Shown here one piece after another: positions 1 through 13,907 of a DNA stretch of 64,000 nucleotides. Under the pieces are notes generated by a model that had not been told where the DNA came from, ran no database searches, and saw nothing but the letters and a program-made list of their open reading frames with translations. A program made the position numbers and the translations under genes. The stretch is taken from positions 902,507 through 966,506 of the forward strand of contig NZ_JMEX01000005.1 in the NCBI RefSeq assembly GCF_000760735.1, in the 5' to 3' direction. Position 1 is the stretch's first letter. Every line of letters begins with the position of its first letter. This stretch comes from Rhodococcoides fascians A44A (GTDB lineage Bacteria; Actinomycetota; Actinomycetes; Mycobacteriales; Mycobacteriaceae).

Positions 1-2517
<2,517 letters not shown>

Positions 2518-2680
2518 GGGCTTTCTCGTCCTCGATCCTCGGTTACTTGTATTCGGTCGACAGGTTGGCGGTGCAGGCCCCTCCGACGTCGCGACGAGCT
2601 CTGGTGATGCGACCTGCCGATGCGACCTGACGCAACCATGGTAGGCGCTGGACCGTCAGGGCCCACAGACCCACGTACCA

Positions 2681-2720
2681 AAGCAGGCCCCACCTGGTGT
2701 TTTCCGGGTGAGGCCTGCTT
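2681..2720 (-). terminator. Rho-independent-type terminator after hpf
   Basis: Nine-base arms (AAGCAGGCC at 2681-2689 and GGCCTGCTT at 2712-2720) are perfectly complementary, with further pairing of CACC/GGTG inside the loop. On the minus strand the stem follows the hpf stop codon and runs into a short T stretch, so it probably ends hpf transcription ahead of secA. Confidence 0.75.
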
Positions 2721-2751
2721 CGTCTCAGGGTGTTCCTACGTAATTCTCAGC

Positions 2752-3420
2752 TCACGTGAGCCTGATCAACCCGTAGTCGAACGCGTGACGGCGATACACC
2801 ACCGACGGTCTGTCGGTCGCGGAATCGTGGAACAGGAAGAAGTCGTGGCCGACGAGTTCCATTTCGTAGAGTGCGTCGTCCACACTCATCGGGGCTGCGG
2901 AGTGAACCTTGGTGCGCACGATCTGACCGGGGCCCGACGGCTCGTCCTCGAACGTGTCGAGTTTGATGTCCGGGTCGATCGCCAGATCGTCGTCCTCGGC
3001 GAGTTCGGCGGTGGCCTCGGCCACCGAGACGGGACGCTTCTCTCCGTAGTGGACCTTGCGACGGTCCTTCGTGCGACGCAGCCTGCTTTCCAGTTTCGAG
3101 GTCACCGATTCCAGGGCTGCATAGAAACTGTCGGCACATGCCTCGGCACGAACCACGGGGCCCTTGCCCTTCGCGGTGATTTCCACGCGCTGACATGCCT
3201 TGGCCTGTCGGCGATTTCGCTCGTGTTGGAGTTCGACGTCGAACAGGTAGATGGAGGGGTCGAAACGTTCGAGCCTGGCGAGTTTTTCGGATACGTAGAT
3301 CCGGAAATGGTCTGGGATCTCGACGTTGCGGCCTTTGACCACAACGTCGGCATGGGTCTTGGTGGACTCGTCCGAAGGCTTCTCGTCGAAGAAAACCGAA
3401 GCTTGTGAAGGGGTCGTCAC
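2752..3420 (-). CDS. hpf: Long-form ribosome hibernation promoting factor
   Basis: This 222-residue protein has the two-domain layout of long HPF. An S30AE domain (about residues 27-125, with ITAKGKGPVVRAEACADSFY) binds the decoding centre of the 30S subunit. A C-terminal dimerisation domain (about 165-222, ending VVYRRHAFDYGLIRLT) pairs ribosomes into inactive 100S particles in stationary phase or stress. The linker is acidic. Length and domain order are normal for actinobacteria. It sits between comF and secA, as Rv3241c does in M. tuberculosis. The 282 bases upstream (3421-3702) hold no other gene and should contain its promoter, though I could not place promoter boxes with confidence. Confidence 0.95.
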   Translation of the reverse strand: MTTPSQASVFFDEKPSDESTKTHADVVVKGRNVEIPDHFRIYVSEKLARLERFDPSIYLFDVELQHERNRRQAKACQRVEITAKGKGPVVRAEACADSFYAALESVTSKLESRLRRTKDRRKVHYGEKRPVSVAEATAELAEDDDLAIDPDIKLDTFEDEPSGPGQIVRTKVHSAAPMSVDDALYEMELVGHDFFLFHDSATDRPSVVYRRHAFDYGLIRLT

Positions 3421-3702
3421 GCGTACCTCCCGATATCGGCCACGCCGCCGGTGCGACGCGGCAAGTGCTCATGCCGAGTGGGGAACCAACCGGCATCAGA
3501 TTCAGCCGCATCACCTCCACGTAACGAGAAGTCGCATCGCCTCACACAGCGGAACCACCGGTTCTTGCTCTGCAAGTACGTGACTGCGACGTTAGTCGGT
3601 CATCCGCCGGTGTGCCACCGTTCACGCGGAATTCGCCGACATTCTCAGAACTTGTTCAGTCACGTCGCGGTCCCATCACGGATGGAGCAGTCCATGGGAG
3701 TC

Positions 3703-4395
3703 TCAGACTGCCGTCACCACCAGGACTCCGTCGACCGGGACTCCGAATTCCTTTAGCACTCTTACCGATTCGGCGGCGGTTGCACCCGTGGTCATCACGT
3801 CGTCGATCAGCAGCACCGAGGTGGCCGAGCCTGCGCCGCAGCCGAGTTCGAGAGCAGGCGCACCGCGACGCACTCGAATCCTGCCGGAGATGTTGGCCGC
3901 GCGCTGTGCGGCACCGAGACCGACGGAATCCCGTACGCCGTGCGCCATCGCGAGTGCAGGCACCATCGACACCGGTTCCGGCCACAGCGCAGCTGCGGCA
4001 TCGGCGGCGAACCGGCGCACCGGATCACCGCCACGACTGCGCGCGGCACGCGCCCGCGTCGGGGCGGGTATCAGCACGAGGCGAGCCAGTTCCGGTGGAT
4101 CCAGATGCCCGTACACCCTCAGGTGGTGTAGCGCTGCCGCGACGGCCCGGCCTATCGGCGCCGCCAGGTCGTGTCGATTGCGCTCCTTGAGGGCGAGCAC
4201 CGCCGCCCGGCGGGCGCCGACGTACGTGCCGAGCGCCCAGCACGGCACGAACGGGTCCACGCGTGGAGTCAGCGCGATCGGCGGGCTCACCAACTCGTCC
4301 TCGCACCGCGCGCACCATTGGGCGCCAGGTCGGCCGCAGCCACCGCATTCACGTGGAAGGGCCAGGTCCAACATCGCCGCCAACACACCGCTCAT
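3703..4395 (-). CDS. ComF-family phosphoribosyltransferase-like protein
   Basis: 230 residues. The N-terminal zinc-finger-like segment has paired cysteines (CGGCGRPG then WCARC), and the C-terminal phosphoribosyltransferase fold has the PRPP loop VLLIDDVMTTGAT at about residues 193-205. This is the ComF/GntX family. ComF is needed for DNA uptake in naturally competent bacteria, but the actinobacterial member has no established role and no other competence gene is nearby. It is a co-directional neighbour of lpqB (41-bp gap) and keeps the position of Rv3242c. The family is sure; the substrate is unknown. Confidence 0.85.
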   Translation of the reverse strand: MSGVLAAMLDLALPRECGGCGRPGAQWCARCEDELVSPPIALTPRVDPFVPCWALGTYVGARRAAVLALKERNRHDLAAPIGRAVAAALHHLRVYGHLDPPELARLVLIPAPTRARAARSRGGDPVRRFAADAAAALWPEPVSMVPALAMAHGVRDSVGLGAAQRAANISGRIRVRRGAPALELGCGAGSATSVLLIDDVMTTGATAAESVRVLKEFGVPVDGVLVVTAV

Positions 4396-4436
4396 GCGTG
4401 GGAGTATGACCGATCGGTCCGACAGACACGATGCGC

Positions 4437-6236
4437 TCAGCCGGGCAGTACCGGAGTCGCCTTCACCCCGGCCAGGCCGGCGACTTCACGCCAGTACCGA
4501 TCCCCCGCCGGATCGTTGTTGTTCAGCTGGAACACCGCGCGCGAATCCGCGACGTACTCGGCCGTCGTCGACGCATCGACCGACAACACAGGTGCGGTCA
4601 GGTTTCGACTCGGCAGCGCATCGAGCCGCGAGCCGTCCGTGGTCACCTGAACCACCGGAACGTCCGTCGCGATACGCACGACGACCACCGCGTCGCCGGT
4701 ACTCCAATCCAACGCGAGCGCATCGCTACCGAGTCCGTTGGCAACCGCTTTCGGCGACACGAGCGAGTACGTTCCGTTGGGTTGGCGCACGACTGTCGCG
4801 ACGTACACCAACCCGTCGACGATCATGGCCGCCCGGACGCCGTCTCGGGAGAGACGAAGATCGGTGATTCGCGATCCGAGAGCCGTCACGGCACCCGCGT
4901 CGACCGGAAGCACCGACACCTGACCGTTGGCCGGATCTCGCGCTGCGCGAATGACATTGGTGCCGTCGATGACCGCCCACGCCGCGTTGTTGTCCACTCC
5001 CCACGTGGGCCGGGTGATCGACTGTCCCTCGGCCACCGGGAACGCTCCGCTGTCGTAGCCGCCGATCATCAACGCCGACGACGGTTCGGGTGCGGGACGG
5101 CCGGTGTCGGCGACACCTGCGACGAGAGTTCCGTCCGTCGACAGCGCTGCGCTCCGCAGATTCTCCACGGTGCCGAAGTAGCCCGGCACCGGCGTCGTGC
5201 CGCTGTCGTCGACGGACACCAAGCGGCCGGACACCAGCGCGTGCAACCCGACGTCGTTCTCCGGCGAGGCCAGTGGGTCGAGGGTGCCGACGTCCGCCGT
5301 CGTCCATCCGTCGGGTTTGGAGTTGTCGAGGGGTTGACCGTCCGCGAGAAGCACGTACGGTCCCGCGATGTCTGCCGACGCCAACGTCCACACCACCTGG
5401 GCCGCGAGCAGTTCGCGGTTCTTGGCGTCGACGGCCTGCAGGCCCCCGAAGTCGATCCGTACGCCGCCGCCGGACCCGATGGCCTCCTGCGAGGTTCGCC
5501 CGTCGGCCTTGGTGATGGGCCCGCGAATTCCGACGCCGTTGCCCAGTTCGTTGGACACGGCGGGAGCCAGGCTCGGCTTCGGTCCGTCGATCAGCAACTG
5601 GACCAGTTGATCGGCCATCTGATCGGCTGCGCCGCTCACCCACCGGACGTCGGGTACGAGGGCCGCGCCGAGCGGGTCGACGAAGAACAGCGACTTGCGC
5701 TGATATGCGCCGAAGAATTGCGAACGATCGATGACGACGCCGGGGGGTAGTTCGTCGATGCGCCACTCCCCGTCGACCTTGATCATCCTGATGTTCGAGT
5801 CGACCGTGCCTGCTCCTGCTTGGTAGTCACCGCCGGGTGCCACGAGACCGACGGTGTTGGATCGGAGCGTGAACTGCGCCTCGGTGTCGGTGCGCATGCC
5901 GGTGAGGAGATCGATCTTGTCGGCGACGACGGTCTTCGCGCTGTCGTCCCAGCTACTCGACGCCGAGGCGGTCAGGAACTGCCGAGCGGCCTGATGTCGG
6001 TTCGCCGATGCCGCACTTGCGGTCACGAAATCTCGCAGCAGCAGGTCCGGCTCGCGGCCCGAAGCAGGCGGGGGCGGAGTTGTCGACGCCGCACCTGCGG
6101 TGAGCGACCCGATTGCCTGTGGACTGGAGGATTCAGGGAGGCTCGCGCATCCGCCCAGTATCAGAACGAGACTCGTCAGCGCAGCGACCACGAGGCTGAC
6201 GCGTGAGAACCGAGTGCGTCGGCGCTGCGTCGTCAT
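4437..6236 (-). CDS. lpqB: MtrAB-associated lipoprotein LpqB
   Basis: 599 residues. A basic N terminus, a hydrophobic core and the lipobox LGGC with Cys30 mark a lipoprotein signal peptide. The mature protein contains a GerMN-like domain (around residues 100-330) and a C-terminal beta-propeller-like region. In mycobacteria LpqB interacts with the extracellular sensor of MtrB and modulates MtrA phosphorylation. The ATG at 6236 overlaps the mtrB stop codon (ATGA), so the two are translationally coupled, and this start gives a proper signal peptide. An upstream in-frame extension to 6839 exists but lies inside mtrB and is rejected. Confidence 0.95.
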   Translation of the reverse strand: MTTQRRRTRFSRVSLVVAALTSLVLILGGCASLPESSSPQAIGSLTAGAASTTPPPPASGREPDLLLRDFVTASAASANRHQAARQFLTASASSSWDDSAKTVVADKIDLLTGMRTDTEAQFTLRSNTVGLVAPGGDYQAGAGTVDSNIRMIKVDGEWRIDELPPGVVIDRSQFFGAYQRKSLFFVDPLGAALVPDVRWVSGAADQMADQLVQLLIDGPKPSLAPAVSNELGNGVGIRGPITKADGRTSQEAIGSGGGVRIDFGGLQAVDAKNRELLAAQVVWTLASADIAGPYVLLADGQPLDNSKPDGWTTADVGTLDPLASPENDVGLHALVSGRLVSVDDSGTTPVPGYFGTVENLRSAALSTDGTLVAGVADTGRPAPEPSSALMIGGYDSGAFPVAEGQSITRPTWGVDNNAAWAVIDGTNVIRAARDPANGQVSVLPVDAGAVTALGSRITDLRLSRDGVRAAMIVDGLVYVATVVRQPNGTYSLVSPKAVANGLGSDALALDWSTGDAVVVVRIATDVPVVQVTTDGSRLDALPSRNLTAPVLSVDASTTAEYVADSRAVFQLNNNDPAGDRYWREVAGLAGVKATPVLPG

Positions 6237-7975
6237 GTGGACCGACCTCCGCCCGTGTCCGCGCCGATCGAACCGGCGGAATCGATCGACGCACCGGGTC
6301 CTCTCGGTTCGTCCGCGCGATCCGTCGCGGACGGAAGCGGTTGCCCCTGGGTGTATCTGCGCGTGCTCGGCTTGAGCGGAAGTGGACTGCCGATCACCTT
6401 GTGTCCTCGCACCAGCGGCAGAGTCAGGCGGAAGCATGCCCCCTCGCCGACGGCTCCCCAGGCTTCCAGTTTGCCGTCGTGCAGCCGGGCGTCCTCGACA
6501 CTGATCGCCAGGCCGAGGCCGGTGCCACCGGATCTGCGGACTCTCGACGGATCCGAGCGCCAGAAGCGGTTGAACACCAGCTTCTCTTCCCCCGGACGCA
6601 GGCCGATGCCTTGGTCCCTGACGACGAACGCCGCGGCGTCGGTGTTGGCCCTGAGCCGGATCAGAACCGGGCGGCCTTCGCCGTGATCGAGAGCGTTGGC
6701 CAGCAGGTTGCGAAGGATGCGCTCGACGCGACGGGGATCGACCTCGGCGACGACCGCGTGATCGGGCATGTCGACGATCACTTCGGTCGCGCTCTCCCGC
6801 GCGAGATGCCGAACGGTGGACACCGCGGCCCGTGCGCACATGCGGAGGTCGAGTTGTTCGGACGCCAGCTCGGCGACGCCTGCGTCGTGGCGACTGATCT
6901 CGAGGAGGTCGCCGAGGAGGGTCTCGAACCGATCGAGCTCGTTGACCAGTAGTTCCGACGATCGTTTCAGCGCTGGATCCAGGTCGGCCGAGCCGTCGTG
7001 GATCAGATCGGCGGCCATACGGACGGTCGTCAGCGGGGTTCGTAGCTCGTGGCTGACGTCGGAGGTGAACCTTCGTTGCAGGCTTCCGAACTCCTCCAGC
7101 TGGGTGATCTGTTTGGACAGACTCTCCGCCATCTCGTTGAACGACATGGCCAACCTCGCCATGTCGTCCTCTCCGCGTACCGGCATCCGTTCCTTGAGCC
7201 TGCCGTCGGCGAATCGAACGGCAATACGCGATGCCGAGCGAATCGGCAGCACGACCTGCCTGGCCACCAGCATGGAGATGGCAGCGAGCAACACCAGCAG
7301 GACCACGGCGCCGATCAGCAGCGTCCCCCGCACGAGCGAGAGGGTGCGCTCCTCGCTCCCGAGCGGGAACACGAGGTACAGCTCCAGGTCGGCGATGTCC
7401 GACGCGGTCGGCGTACCGAAGATGATGGCCGGACCGGTGTAGTCACCCTGCTCGGCGTCGCTGACCGTGGCGTACTGCCAACTGATCAGGCCTTCCTGGA
7501 CGAAATTCCGAAGGCTCTCCGGGATCTGAGACGACGGGCCGATGGACGAGTCCGTCCTGATGCCGTCTCCATCGACGATGAGCACGGGATCGAAGGTACC
7601 GGCGGATCCGGTGCTCTGCCCGGAGTCGACTCCGCCGCTCGTCAGCTGCGCACGAGCGCGTTCCAGACGCGAGGAGAGCCCCGTCGTTTCCTCGGCGCCC
7701 GCCAGCGCGCCCTCCACGGTCATCCGGGAACGTTCGAGTTCCTCCGTGGCAGCGGTGATCTTCGCTTCGAGGAGTCGATCGGTGATCTGGCTCGTCAGCA
7801 CCGCGCCGAGAATGGTGATGACGACGAGAGACAACGTGAGTGTGGAGACGACCACACGCAGTTGCAGCGACCGGCGCCACGCATGGCCGATCGATGTGGT
7901 GAGCGCTCTGAACCAGCGCAGAAGCGGCGTGAACGTTCCGTTGATTCGACGCCGCGAACGGTTGGACCAGATCAC
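6233..7975 (-). CDS. mtrB: Two-component sensor histidine kinase MtrB
   Basis: 580-residue membrane kinase. There is one transmembrane segment near residues 42-64, an extracytoplasmic sensor region, and a second segment near 215-240. These are followed by HAMP, a HisKA box SHELRTPL with phospho-acceptor His309, and a HATPase domain with the N box ([10 protein letters not shown]), DQGIGL and GGTGLGLA. The C-terminal tail is Ser/Pro-rich and low in complexity. MtrB phosphorylates MtrA and links division and cell-wall turnover to gene expression in Mycobacteriales. It starts inside the last bases of mtrA (4-bp overlap) and overlaps lpqB by 4 bp. Confidence 0.97.
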   Translation of the reverse strand: MIWSNRSRRRINGTFTPLLRWFRALTTSIGHAWRRSLQLRVVVSTLTLSLVVITILGAVLTSQITDRLLEAKITAATEELERSRMTVEGALAGAEETTGLSSRLERARAQLTSGGVDSGQSTGSAGTFDPVLIVDGDGIRTDSSIGPSSQIPESLRNFVQEGLISWQYATVSDAEQGDYTGPAIIFGTPTASDIADLELYLVFPLGSEERTLSLVRGTLLIGAVVLLVLLAAISMLVARQVVLPIRSASRIAVRFADGRLKERMPVRGEDDMARLAMSFNEMAESLSKQITQLEEFGSLQRRFTSDVSHELRTPLTTVRMAADLIHDGSADLDPALKRSSELLVNELDRFETLLGDLLEISRHDAGVAELASEQLDLRMCARAAVSTVRHLARESATEVIVDMPDHAVVAEVDPRRVERILRNLLANALDHGEGRPVLIRLRANTDAAAFVVRDQGIGLRPGEEKLVFNRFWRSDPSRVRRSGGTGLGLAISVEDARLHDGKLEAWGAVGEGACFRLTLPLVRGHKVIGSPLPLKPSTRRYTQGQPLPSATDRADEPRGPGASIDSAGSIGADTGGGRST

Positions 7976-8649
7976 GGCGGTCCGGCTTTGTAGCCGACTC
8001 CCCTCACCGTCAACACCACCTCAGGATTCTCCGGATCCTTCTCGACCTTGGCGCGCAACCGCTGCACGTGGACGTTCACGAGGCGGGTGTCCGCGGCGTG
8101 GCGGTAACCCCACACCTGCTCGAGCAGCACCTCTCGGGTGAACACCTGACGCGGTTTGCGCGCGAGGGCCACCAGCAGGTCGAATTCGAGCGGCGTCAAC
8201 GACACCAGTTCGTCCCCTCGGCTGACCTTGTGCGCGGGAACGTCGATGACGATGTCCGCGATGGAGAGCAACTCCGCCGGCTCGTCCTCGGTGCGCCGCA
8301 GACGTGCTCGCACACGAGCGACCAGTTCCTTGGGCTTGAACGGCTTCATGATGTAGTCGTCGGCGCCGGACTCGAGACCCAGCACGACGTCGACGGTGTC
8401 CGTCTTCGCGGTGAGCATCACGATGGGAACCCCGGAATCGGCCCGTAGAACACGGCACACGTCGATGCCGTTCATCCCGGGCAGCATCAGGTCGAGCAGC
8501 ACGAGATCCGGACGATTCTCCCGTACCGCGGACAACGCCTGTGTGCCGTCGCCGACCACGAACGGTTCGAAACCCTCGCCGCGAAGGACGATGGTCAGCA
8601 TTTCGGCGAGTGCCGAATCGTCGTCGACTACAAGAATCCGAGGCTTCAT
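7972..8649 (-). CDS. mtrA: Response regulator MtrA
   Basis: 225 residues, OmpR/PhoB type. The receiver domain carries the acidic pocket (VDDDSA) and phospho-acceptor Asp53 in LLDLMLPG, then Thr of MLTAKTD and Lys of [12 protein letters not shown]. The C-terminal winged helix ends [12 protein letters not shown]. MtrA is the essential regulator of cell-wall hydrolase, division and dnaA-region genes in mycobacteria and relatives. Only 4 bp separate it from tmk upstream, so it is probably co-transcribed with ahcY-tmk; an internal promoter inside tmk is possible. Confidence 0.97.
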   Translation of the reverse strand: MKPRILVVDDDSALAEMLTIVLRGEGFEPFVVGDGTQALSAVRENRPDLVLLDLMLPGMNGIDVCRVLRADSGVPIVMLTAKTDTVDVVLGLESGADDYIMKPFKPKELVARVRARLRRTEDEPAELLSIADIVIDVPAHKVSRGDELVSLTPLEFDLLVALARKPRQVFTREVLLEQVWGYRHAADTRLVNVHVQRLRAKVEKDPENPEVVLTVRGVGYKAGPP

Positions 8650-8653
8650 GGAC

Positions 8654-9319
8654 CTATGTTGTCACTTTCCCGGCGTCAGTTGGCTGATTGAACACGTCGG
8701 CGGCGAGTCGATCGGGGTCGACGTCGGCGCCGACGACCTGCCACGGCGACATCCAGTTCGACGCCGCCAGTTCGCCGTACACCGCAGCGGTTCGCGATTG
8801 CAGCGATCCGTCGCGCTCGTAGGCATCCCGCGTACGCGAGGCGTCCGCGGTCTCGCGTGACTCCGCGCGCGAGGCGGCGAGTTCCACCGACACGTCGAGG
8901 AATATCTGAGTGTCCGGGATCGGTACCTGGAATCGATCGAATTCGAGGGCGCGGATCCATTCGACCGCCTCGCCGTCCGCGGACTGGTCGAGCCTCGCGG
9001 CGGTGTACGCCGCGTTGGACGCGACATAACGATCCAACAGCACTATGTCGTTGTGAGAGAGCGCGTTTCGTAGCTCCTCCGCGGCCGACCTGCGGTCGAG
9101 CGCGAACAGCAACGCCATTGCGTGGACGCTCTGCGCGGTGTCGCCGTGTTCACCTCGTAACGCTTCCGCGGCGAGATCGGCGTGCACCGAGGCGTCGTAC
9201 CTCGGAAAGCCGATGCGAACCACCTCGAGATGTTCGCGTTCCCACGCCGAGACGAGCCGACGGGCGAGCGTGTTCTTGCCCGCGCCGTCGACTCCCTCGA
9301 TGACGATCAAACGGCCCAC
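8654..9319 (-). CDS. tmk: Thymidylate kinase
   Basis: 221 residues. It makes dTDP from dTMP for DNA synthesis. The P-loop GVDGAGKNT lies at the N terminus, a DR motif follows in LLDRYVASNAAYTAARL, and the lid region is SRAESRE. The GTG start at 9319 gives VGRLIVIEGVDG, the usual N terminus; the longer open frame runs antiparallel through ahcY and is not real. It lies 8 bp after ahcY and 4 bp before mtrA, the Rv3247c position. Confidence 0.93.
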   Translation of the reverse strand: MGRLIVIEGVDGAGKNTLARRLVSAWEREHLEVVRIGFPRYDASVHADLAAEALRGEHGDTAQSVHAMALLFALDRRSAAEELRNALSHNDIVLLDRYVASNAAYTAARLDQSADGEAVEWIRALEFDRFQVPIPDTQIFLDVSVELAASRAESRETADASRTRDAYERDGSLQSRTAAVYGELAASNWMSPWQVVGADVDPDRLAADVFNQPTDAGKVTT

Positions 9320-9327
9320 GACGGGAC

Positions 9328-10830
<1,503 letters not shown>

Positions 10831-10897
10831 CTTGCCTCTCCTGTTGTGCGTTGCGTTTCCGCACCAGGCTATCGGGTCGACTCGCGGTGGGTTCGGG

Positions 10898-10916
10898 CCA
10901 GGTGGCGCCGCCCTGG
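10898..10916 (-). terminator. Imperfect GC-rich hairpin after alkB
   Basis: CCAGG at 10898-10902 can pair with CCTGG at 10912-10916, enclosing a GGCGCC core. It lies just past the alkB stop codon on the minus strand. There is no clear T tract, so this is only a possible terminator within the 93-bp alkB-ahcY gap. Confidence 0.3.
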
Positions 10917-10923
10917 TTCGGAA

Positions 10924-12201
10924 TCAGGCGGCCGTACGAGTTGTCCGGTTCTGCGACTCGGGCGCCGCGAGTAGCCCGTGTCGGTGGAGAACCTTGTCTC
11001 GACGTCGGGGCAGGATGTTGGCGCGGGTGATGTCACCGTCGTAGTGAGCGAGCACCCGGCGATCCATCACTCGACGCCACAGCGGAGGGACGGCGGCGAC
11101 GAGCACCATGGACGCGTAGCCGGCCGGTAGCTGCGGGGCCTCGTCGCAGCTGCGCAAGGTCTGGTAGCGCTTGCCCGGATTGGCGTGGTGGTCGCTGTGC
11201 CGCTGGAGGTGGTACAGAAAGATGTTGGTGCACAGGCGGTCGCTGTTCCAGCTGTGCCGCGGCGAGCACCGCTCGTAGCGCCCCCGCTCGTTCTTCTCTC
11301 GAAGCAGACCGTAGTGCTCCACGTAGTTCACCGTCTCGAGCAGCAGGACACCGACGACGGCCTGGAGCAGAAGGTACGGCAGGATCGACAGCCCGAACAC
11401 GAGCACCAGCGTGCCGAACAGTGCGACGCTCATCGCCCACGTGTGCAGCAGGGCGTTCTGCGGGCTCCATCGGTGGATCCCGCGCCGATGCAGGCGCTGA
11501 TTCTCGAGCCGCCACGCGGATCGGAGTCCCCCGACGACGCTTCGAGGCAGGAACGTGTACAGGTTCTCGCCGAACCGAGCACTTGCCGGGTCCTCGGGGG
11601 TGGCGACGCGGACGTGGTGACCGCGGTTGTGCTCGACGAAGAAGTGACCGTAGAGGGTCTGCATCAGCGCGACCTTCGCAAGCCACCGCTCGTGCTCCTC
11701 GATCCGGTGACCGAGCTCGTGAGCCGCGTTGATTCCCGTGCCCGCAACCAGCCCGACCGTCACAGCGAGCCCGATCTTGTCGATGACGGCGAGTGAACCG
11801 AACGCCCACATCCAGCACGCGACCAGCAACGTCACGAATTGGACGGGGAGGAAGAGATAGGTGCACCACCGGTAGAACCGGTCCTCCTGCATGTGCTCGG
11901 CGTCGCTGTCGGACGGGTTGTCTCCGTCCTCGCCCGCCAGCATGTCGATGACGGGGATCACGACGAAGAACACCATCACACCGCTCCACCAGAAGATGGG
12001 CATTCCGGTCCAGAGAACCAGTTGCGACGGCAGTAGGGCCGACGCGGGTGCCAGCAGGCCGAGAAGCCACAACGCTCGCTTCCCGGCCCGCCGCTTGTGA
12101 ACGACATTGGTGCTTCGTGCTGGCTCGACGGTCGCGTCCCCCGACACGCCACCCCCGGCTGACTCGTCCACGGCCGTGGACGAGTGACCGGCGCGTTTCA
12201 T
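10924..12201 (-). CDS. alkB: Alkane 1-monooxygenase AlkB (no neighbouring rubredoxin)
   Basis: 425-residue integral membrane non-haem di-iron hydroxylase that oxidises n-alkanes at the terminal carbon. The family histidine boxes are all present: HELGH near residue 160, HNRGHH near 190, NYVEHYGL near 290 and LQRHSDHHA near 328, with about six hydrophobic segments between and before them. A strong purine-rich ribosome site (AGGGGGGAT) precedes the ATG. In mycobacteria and many rhodococci, alkB is followed by rubA, rubB and a TetR gene before ahcY. Here none of these are present and no rubredoxin is fused to the C terminus, so electrons must come from a redox partner encoded elsewhere. Confidence 0.93.
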   Translation of the reverse strand: MKRAGHSSTAVDESAGGGVSGDATVEPARSTNVVHKRRAGKRALWLLGLLAPASALLPSQLVLWTGMPIFWWSGVMVFFVVIPVIDMLAGEDGDNPSDSDAEHMQEDRFYRWCTYLFLPVQFVTLLVACWMWAFGSLAVIDKIGLAVTVGLVAGTGINAAHELGHRIEEHERWLAKVALMQTLYGHFFVEHNRGHHVRVATPEDPASARFGENLYTFLPRSVVGGLRSAWRLENQRLHRRGIHRWSPQNALLHTWAMSVALFGTLVLVFGLSILPYLLLQAVVGVLLLETVNYVEHYGLLREKNERGRYERCSPRHSWNSDRLCTNIFLYHLQRHSDHHANPGKRYQTLRSCDEAPQLPAGYASMVLVAAVPPLWRRVMDRRVLAHYDGDITRANILPRRRDKVLHRHGLLAAPESQNRTTRTAA

Positions 12202-12220
12202 TCGATCCCCCCTGAAAAGA

Positions 12221-12233
12221 AAACCTCGGGTTT
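12221..12233 (-). terminator. Short hairpin between permease and alkB
   Basis: AAACC/GGTTT arms with a 3-base loop, followed on the minus strand by a T-rich run (TCTTTTC). It lies 58 bp after the permease stop codon. The five-pair stem is weak, so it is only a candidate terminator. Confidence 0.3.
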
Positions 12234-12290
12234 GTTCGGCAAGCCTATAGCAGGCGGAAGTTCCGAAACAGGGGTTCGTCGATCGAATTC

Positions 12291-13796
12291 TTACTTGGAC
12301 GAACGAGCCAGTTCACGGGCGCGCAGAGTCTTCTCCACGTTGCGCTTGCTGTAGACGAAGTAGATCACCACACCGATGACCATCCAGCCGATGAATCGGA
12401 GCCAGGTCTCGACCGACAGGTTGACCATCAACCACAGGCAGGCCACCACCGCGAGGATGGGAACGACCGGCATGAGCGGGACCTTGAACCCACGCGGCAG
12501 ATCCGGTCTGGTGCGCCGCAACACCACGACGCCGATGGACACCAGCACGAACGCGAAGAGGGTGCCGATGTTGACCATCTCTTCGAGTACGCCGATCGGG
12601 AAGAACGCGGCGAGTACCGCGACCACCACACCGACGAGGATCGTGATGCGAACCGGAGTGCCGCGCTTGCCGGTGTGCGCCAGCGAGGTCGGCACCAACC
12701 CGTCGCGCGACATCGCGAACAGTACGCGGGTCTGACCGAGCATCAGCACCATCACGACGGTTGTCAGACCGGCGAGAGCACCGAACGAGATGATGTTCTT
12801 GGCCCATGTCAGACCGTTCAGATCGAAGGCCGTCGCCAATGTGGAACTGTCGCCTGCCAACTCGGTGTACTTGACCATTCCGGTCAGAACGAGTGTCACG
12901 GCGACGTACAGGACGGTCACGATGGCCAGTGATCCGAGGATGCCGCGCGGCAACGCCTTCTGCGGTTCCTTGGTTTCCTCGGCGGTCGTCGCGACGACGT
13001 CGAATCCGATGAACGCGAAGAACACGAGACTTGCGGCGGCCAGAAGTCCGTACCAGCCGAAGGTGCTGCCACCTGCTCCGGTGACGAAGGAGAACAGGGA
13101 CTGATGGATTCCCTCGCCGGTCGATCCTTCCTCGGCGGGTGGGATGTAGGGCGAGTAGTTCTCGGCCTTGATGTAGAAGGCTCCGACGACCACGACGAGC
13201 AACACCACAGCGACCTTGATCGCGGTGATCACCAACGACACCCGGGAGGAGAGTTTGGTACCGCTCGCCAGCAGGACGGTGATGACGACGACGATCAGGA
13301 ACGCGCCCCAGTCCACGTCCAACGAGCCGATGGTCACAATCGGCGACGAGGATCCGAGCACCTCCCCCAGATACAACGACCAGCCTTTGGCGACGACGGA
13401 CGAGGCGAGCGCGAACTCCAGAATCAGGTCCCAGCCGATGATCCAGGCGATGAACTCACCGAACGTGGCGTAGGAGAACGTGTATGCGCTACCTGCCACC
13501 GGAACGGTCGAGGCGAACTCGGCGTAGCACAGCGCCGCGAGACCACAGGCGACCGCAGCGAGCACGAAGGCCAGCGACACGGACGGGCCCGCGACATTGC
13601 CCGCGGTACGCGCAGTCAACGTGAAGATTCCGGCACCGATGACGACGGCGACGCCGAAGACGGTCAGGTCCCACGAGTTCAGATCCTTGCGCAGCTTGGT
13701 GTCCGGTTCGTCCGTGTCGCGGATGGAATCCTCGACCGATTTCGTTCGGAAGATTCCAGTTCTGCGAGCGGGTCCGGTCGAACGCTCTTGTTCCAT
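12291..13796 (-). CDS. APC-superfamily amino acid permease
   Basis: About 501 residues with about 12 transmembrane helices, starting in the first helix with the APC signature GAGIFTLTARTAGNVAGPS. It resembles cationic amino acid transporters (CAT/YfnA type). A short cytoplasmic N-terminal tail is rich in charged residues, and the C terminus ends VYSKRNVEKTLRARELARSSK. The start is placed at ATG 13796 because an AGGTGGA-like ribosome site lies upstream; a start 14 codons earlier (13838) is possible. It keeps the Rv3253c position next to alkB. The substrate is inferred from family only. Confidence 0.88.
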   Translation of the reverse strand: MEQERSTGPARRTGIFRTKSVEDSIRDTDEPDTKLRKDLNSWDLTVFGVAVVIGAGIFTLTARTAGNVAGPSVSLAFVLAAVACGLAALCYAEFASTVPVAGSAYTFSYATFGEFIAWIIGWDLILEFALASSVVAKGWSLYLGEVLGSSSPIVTIGSLDVDWGAFLIVVVITVLLASGTKLSSRVSLVITAIKVAVVLLVVVVGAFYIKAENYSPYIPPAEEGSTGEGIHQSLFSFVTGAGGSTFGWYGLLAAASLVFFAFIGFDVVATTAEETKEPQKALPRGILGSLAIVTVLYVAVTLVLTGMVKYTELAGDSSTLATAFDLNGLTWAKNIISFGALAGLTTVVMVLMLGQTRVLFAMSRDGLVPTSLAHTGKRGTPVRITILVGVVVAVLAAFFPIGVLEEMVNIGTLFAFVLVSIGVVVLRRTRPDLPRGFKVPLMPVVPILAVVACLWLMVNLSVETWLRFIGWMVIGVVIYFVYSKRNVEKTLRARELARSSK

Positions 13797-13907
13797 CTTC
13801 TCTGCTTCCACCTGTCGATACCGTCGGGTGTGTGTCACTCGAACACCTTCGGTAACACCCTAAGGCGTAGACACGTCGGCCCGATGCAACTCGAGCGAAC
13901 GCGTGCC

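Noticed and set aside
6237..6839. N-terminal extension of LpqB
   Set aside because: It lies wholly within mtrB in another frame, and the signal peptide with lipobox begins at 6236.
10831..10923. Riboswitch (SAH type) upstream of ahcY
   Set aside because: The gap to alkB is only 93 bp and I could not find a conserved riboswitch fold in it.
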